NCBI GenBank assembly: GCA_030150665.1
Contig: JASLFJ010000072.1
Location: 1 to 8,084 of the forward strand
DNA length: 8,084 nt
DNA from: Enterococcaceae bacterium
GTDB lineage: Bacteria > Bacillota > Bacilli > Lactobacillales > Catellicoccaceae
Direction of reading: 5' to 3'
Both the position numbers and the translations under genes were made by a program. The notes beneath the pieces were generated by a model that saw nothing but the letters and a program-made list of their open reading frames with translations, did not search any database and was not told the DNA's origin. Positions 6,484 to 8,084 of the stretch are shown here, piece after piece (position 1 is the first letter of the stretch; every line of letters begins with the position of its first letter).

Positions 6484-7173
6484 ATGCATCGTTATCAAGA
6501 TTTATCAAACAAAACAAAAAGACTGATACTGATCAGTCTTTTTTTTGTGCTATTTAGCTTGATGTTTATCCCTTATGTTAAACGTGATATATTATCAGTC
6601 ACACCCCCTCAAATGGATCATACAGACTTATCAAGAAAAGAGGATATGCAAACTCAAGATGCTGATCAAAAAGAAAATATTAAAGATTCTAATATGATTT
6701 ATATTGACTTAAAAGGGGCTGTTAATCTCCCTAATCTATATCAAGTCGCTGCAGATAGTATTCTTTATGATGTCATCCAACAAGCTGGTGGTCTAAGTGA
6801 ACAAGCAGATCCTTCAGCAATCAACTTTGCATTACGTCTTCAAGATCAAATGGTCATTTATATCCCCACTAAAAATGAAGTGGTTCCAGATCATTTAAAA
6901 GCCGTTATTCCTTGGAAAGAATCCTTAAGTGCTGAAACTTCAAATACAAACACTCCGGATCAAACGCATACTGCTTCATCTGAGCTTATTTCTTTAAATC
7001 AAGCAACAGCAGATCAACTACAAACTCTAGAAGGCATTGGCCCTAAAAAAGCCCAAGCTATTGTTAGCTACCGTGAAGAACATGGTCCTTTTCCATCATT
7101 AGATAGTCTAACTGAAGTTCCTGGCATTGGAGAGACAACGCTTCAGCGCATTAAAGACCAAATCACATTATAA
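6484..7173 (+). CDS. comEA: ComEA-family competence DNA receptor (SLBB + helix-hairpin-helix)
   Basis: ComEA is a membrane-anchored DNA-binding protein that captures double-stranded DNA outside the membrane and hands it to the uptake channel ComEC during transformation. Seen in 229 residues: a short basic N terminus, one membrane segment at about 14-31, an acidic, Gln- and Asp-rich linker (about 41-70), an SLBB domain (about 71-128, IDLKGAVNLPNLYQV through MVIYIP), a second linker rich in Thr, Ser and Asn (145-166), and a C-terminal double helix-hairpin-helix (167-229) with LNQATADQL, LEGIGPKKAQAIV and VPGIGETTLQRI. I chose the ATG at 6484 over 6475 because AAAGGA (6470-6475) lies 8 bases before 6484 but runs into the earlier ATG. 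A terminator-like hairpin lies in codons 11-21. comEC follows after 4 bases, with no comEB between. Its presence suggests competence potential but does not prove that the cell is transformable. Confidence 0.93.
   Translation: MHRYQDLSNKTKRLILISLFFVLFSLMFIPYVKRDILSVTPPQMDHTDLSRKEDMQTQDADQKENIKDSNMIYIDLKGAVNLPNLYQVAADSILYDVIQQAGGLSEQADPSAINFALRLQDQMVIYIPTKNEVVPDHLKAVIPWKESLSAETSNTNTPDQTHTASSELISLNQATADQLQTLEGIGPKKAQAIVSYREEHGPFPSLDSLTEVPGIGETTLQRIKDQITL
6516..6546 (+). terminator. intrinsic-terminator-like hairpin inside the comEA 5' coding region
   Basis: AAAAAGACTGAT (6516-6527) and ATCAGTCTTTTT (6532-6543) are perfect 12-base complements around the 4-base loop ACTG. The right arm merges into eight T residues (6539-6546). 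The core stem of 7 bp has three G-C pairs. The structure starts 32 bases after the comEA ATG and encodes membrane-segment residues KRLILISLFF. Its form matches a Rho-independent terminator. Being inside a translated region, it may act only when ribosomes are absent. Confidence 0.6.
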
Positions 7174-7177
7174 GTCA

Positions 7178-8084
7178 ATGATGATACGACAAATTCTTAT
7201 TTCTTTAAAAGGAAGCTATCTGTTACTGTGTTTAGGCTATCTGATAACCTTACTATTATGGCCAATGCATCCACAAATAACGCTGATCCTACTGATGTTA
7301 TACTTTTTTCGAATGTATTACACACGGCAACCTTATTCTATGTTCTATGCTTTAAGTATTACAATATTTAGTCTAATCTATCAAACGGCACATATACCCA
7401 TCATACAAAATACGTGTCCTGTCGATTCAACAACACCACATCTATTACGTATCTTACCAGACACCCTTCAAGAACAAGAAAAAACGCTAAAAATAACAGC
7501 AACAGATCAACATCAGGAAACATATACATTAATCATCCCTAAAGATAGTGTGCCTCAATATTGGCTCAGTATTCCTCAGTATCAAGTCACATTATCATGT
7601 ATGAAAAACAAAGAAAAAATGACACCAAAAGATGAAGCCTATTCCCACTATTTAACACGAATGCATCATCTTGGAACTTACCGGGTAACACAGATCATTC
7701 CTCAAAATAATGCACGTCATCTTTCTTCATCGTTATTATTCATCAAGCACAAGTTAAGACTGTTTCGATATGCTTTAAAACAACCCTTCATCCAAAATGA
7801 TTCATACACCTCTCGCTACCAACGTACATTTCTACTCGGTGATTTAGATCAAGATGTTTTAATGCGTACTTGGCAAAAAAACAGTATCCTTGCCTTACTG
7901 TGTCTTTCTGGATTTCATGTTCAATTACTGATCACCTATCTTCATAAGACACTAACATTCATCCGGTTGCCTAAACTGTATTCAAAAGGAGTCATTTGGC
8001 TTACTCTTCTTTTATTTTGGATCACATCAGGCTATGCTTTAGGAGTGACTCGGTGTCTGTTAACATATTTGCTGAAACAGCTAG
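7178..8084 (+). CDS. comEC: ComEC/Rec2-family competence DNA channel protein, N-terminal part (cut by window end)
   Basis: ComEC is a polytopic membrane protein that carries single-stranded DNA across the cytoplasmic membrane. Seen: an open frame of 302 codons starting at ATG ATG (7178 and 7181) and still open at the window end. It begins with two or three hydrophobic segments (about 8-28, 31-45, 54-73), followed by a mostly soluble stretch (about 75-190) where the family has an OB-fold/DUF4131 region. It then reaches the start of the Competence domain, with TFLLGDLDQDVLMRTWQKN and ILALLCLSGFHVQLL (about 220-250). This resembles the family's LLGD...I.HLLAISGLHV pattern, with Phe in place of the usual Leu. 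The final part SGYALGVTRCLL corresponds to the conserved region before the next helices. The rest of the channel, and any C-terminal nuclease-like domain, lies beyond the window. It starts 4 bases after the comEA stop with no clear ribosome binding site, so translational coupling is likely. Confidence 0.88.
   Translation, partial: MMIRQILISLKGSYLLLCLGYLITLLLWPMHPQITLILLMLYFFRMYYTRQPYSMFYALSITIFSLIYQTAHIPIIQNTCPVDSTTPHLLRILPDTLQEQEKTLKITATDQHQETYTLIIPKDSVPQYWLSIPQYQVTLSCMKNKEKMTPKDEAYSHYLTRMHHLGTYRVTQIIPQNNARHLSSSLLFIKHKLRLFRYALKQPFIQNDSYTSRYQRTFLLGDLDQDVLMRTWQKNSILALLCLSGFHVQLLITYLHKTLTFIRLPKLYSKGVIWLTLLLFWITSGYALGVTRCLLTYLLKQL

Overview
The window is a compact piece of a low-GC Gram-positive chromosome, about 38% G+C over most of its length. 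It has strong AAGGAG-type ribosome binding sites, short intergenic gaps and U-tract terminators. A DtxR-family regulator of the streptococcal ScaR/SloR kind, a RodA with Lactobacillales-like C-terminal motifs, and comEA followed directly by comEC all suggest Lactobacillales. I cannot name the genus. I see no phage, IS, CRISPR or tRNA/rRNA, and no gene-free stretch longer than about 200 bases.

Layout. (1) 1-833, plus strand: the 3' part of a 6-phosphogluconolactonase-type beta-propeller gene. It has no N-terminal third, and its first ~113 bases are GC-rich and unlike the family, which looks like a chimeric junction. (2) 832-881: a bidirectional terminator shared with the convergent uridine kinase gene udk (851-1534, minus), whose last codons form one arm of the hairpin. 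(3) 1535-1728: a divergent control region with an extended -10 promoter for each side. (4) 1729-4196, plus: a LytR-CpsA-Psr cell-wall ligase gene and a rodA-type SEDS glycosyltransferase gene, 20 bases apart and closed by a strong terminator. (5) 4282-6416, plus: a Mn/Fe-responsive DtxR-family regulator gene whose stop overlaps the start of zwf (glucose-6-phosphate dehydrogenase) in an ATGA. (6) 6484-8084, plus: comEA, then a comEC that runs off the window.

How the genes relate. The lactonase and zwf products catalyse consecutive steps of the oxidative pentose phosphate pathway, although they sit in separate units. The LCP protein and RodA both build the cell envelope: RodA polymerises glycan and LCP enzymes attach polymers to peptidoglycan. 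ComEA and ComEC are the DNA receptor and channel for transformation. The regulator-zwf overlap suggests that metal sensing and NADPH supply are co-expressed.

The most unusual signal is a near-perfect intrinsic-terminator-like hairpin (12-bp stem, 4-nt loop, 8-T tract, 6516-6546) lying inside comEA. It begins 32 bases after the start codon and uses codons for the membrane anchor. No terminator is visible between zwf and comEA. The hairpin could therefore end the zwf transcript while making competence-gene transcription conditional on comEA being translated.
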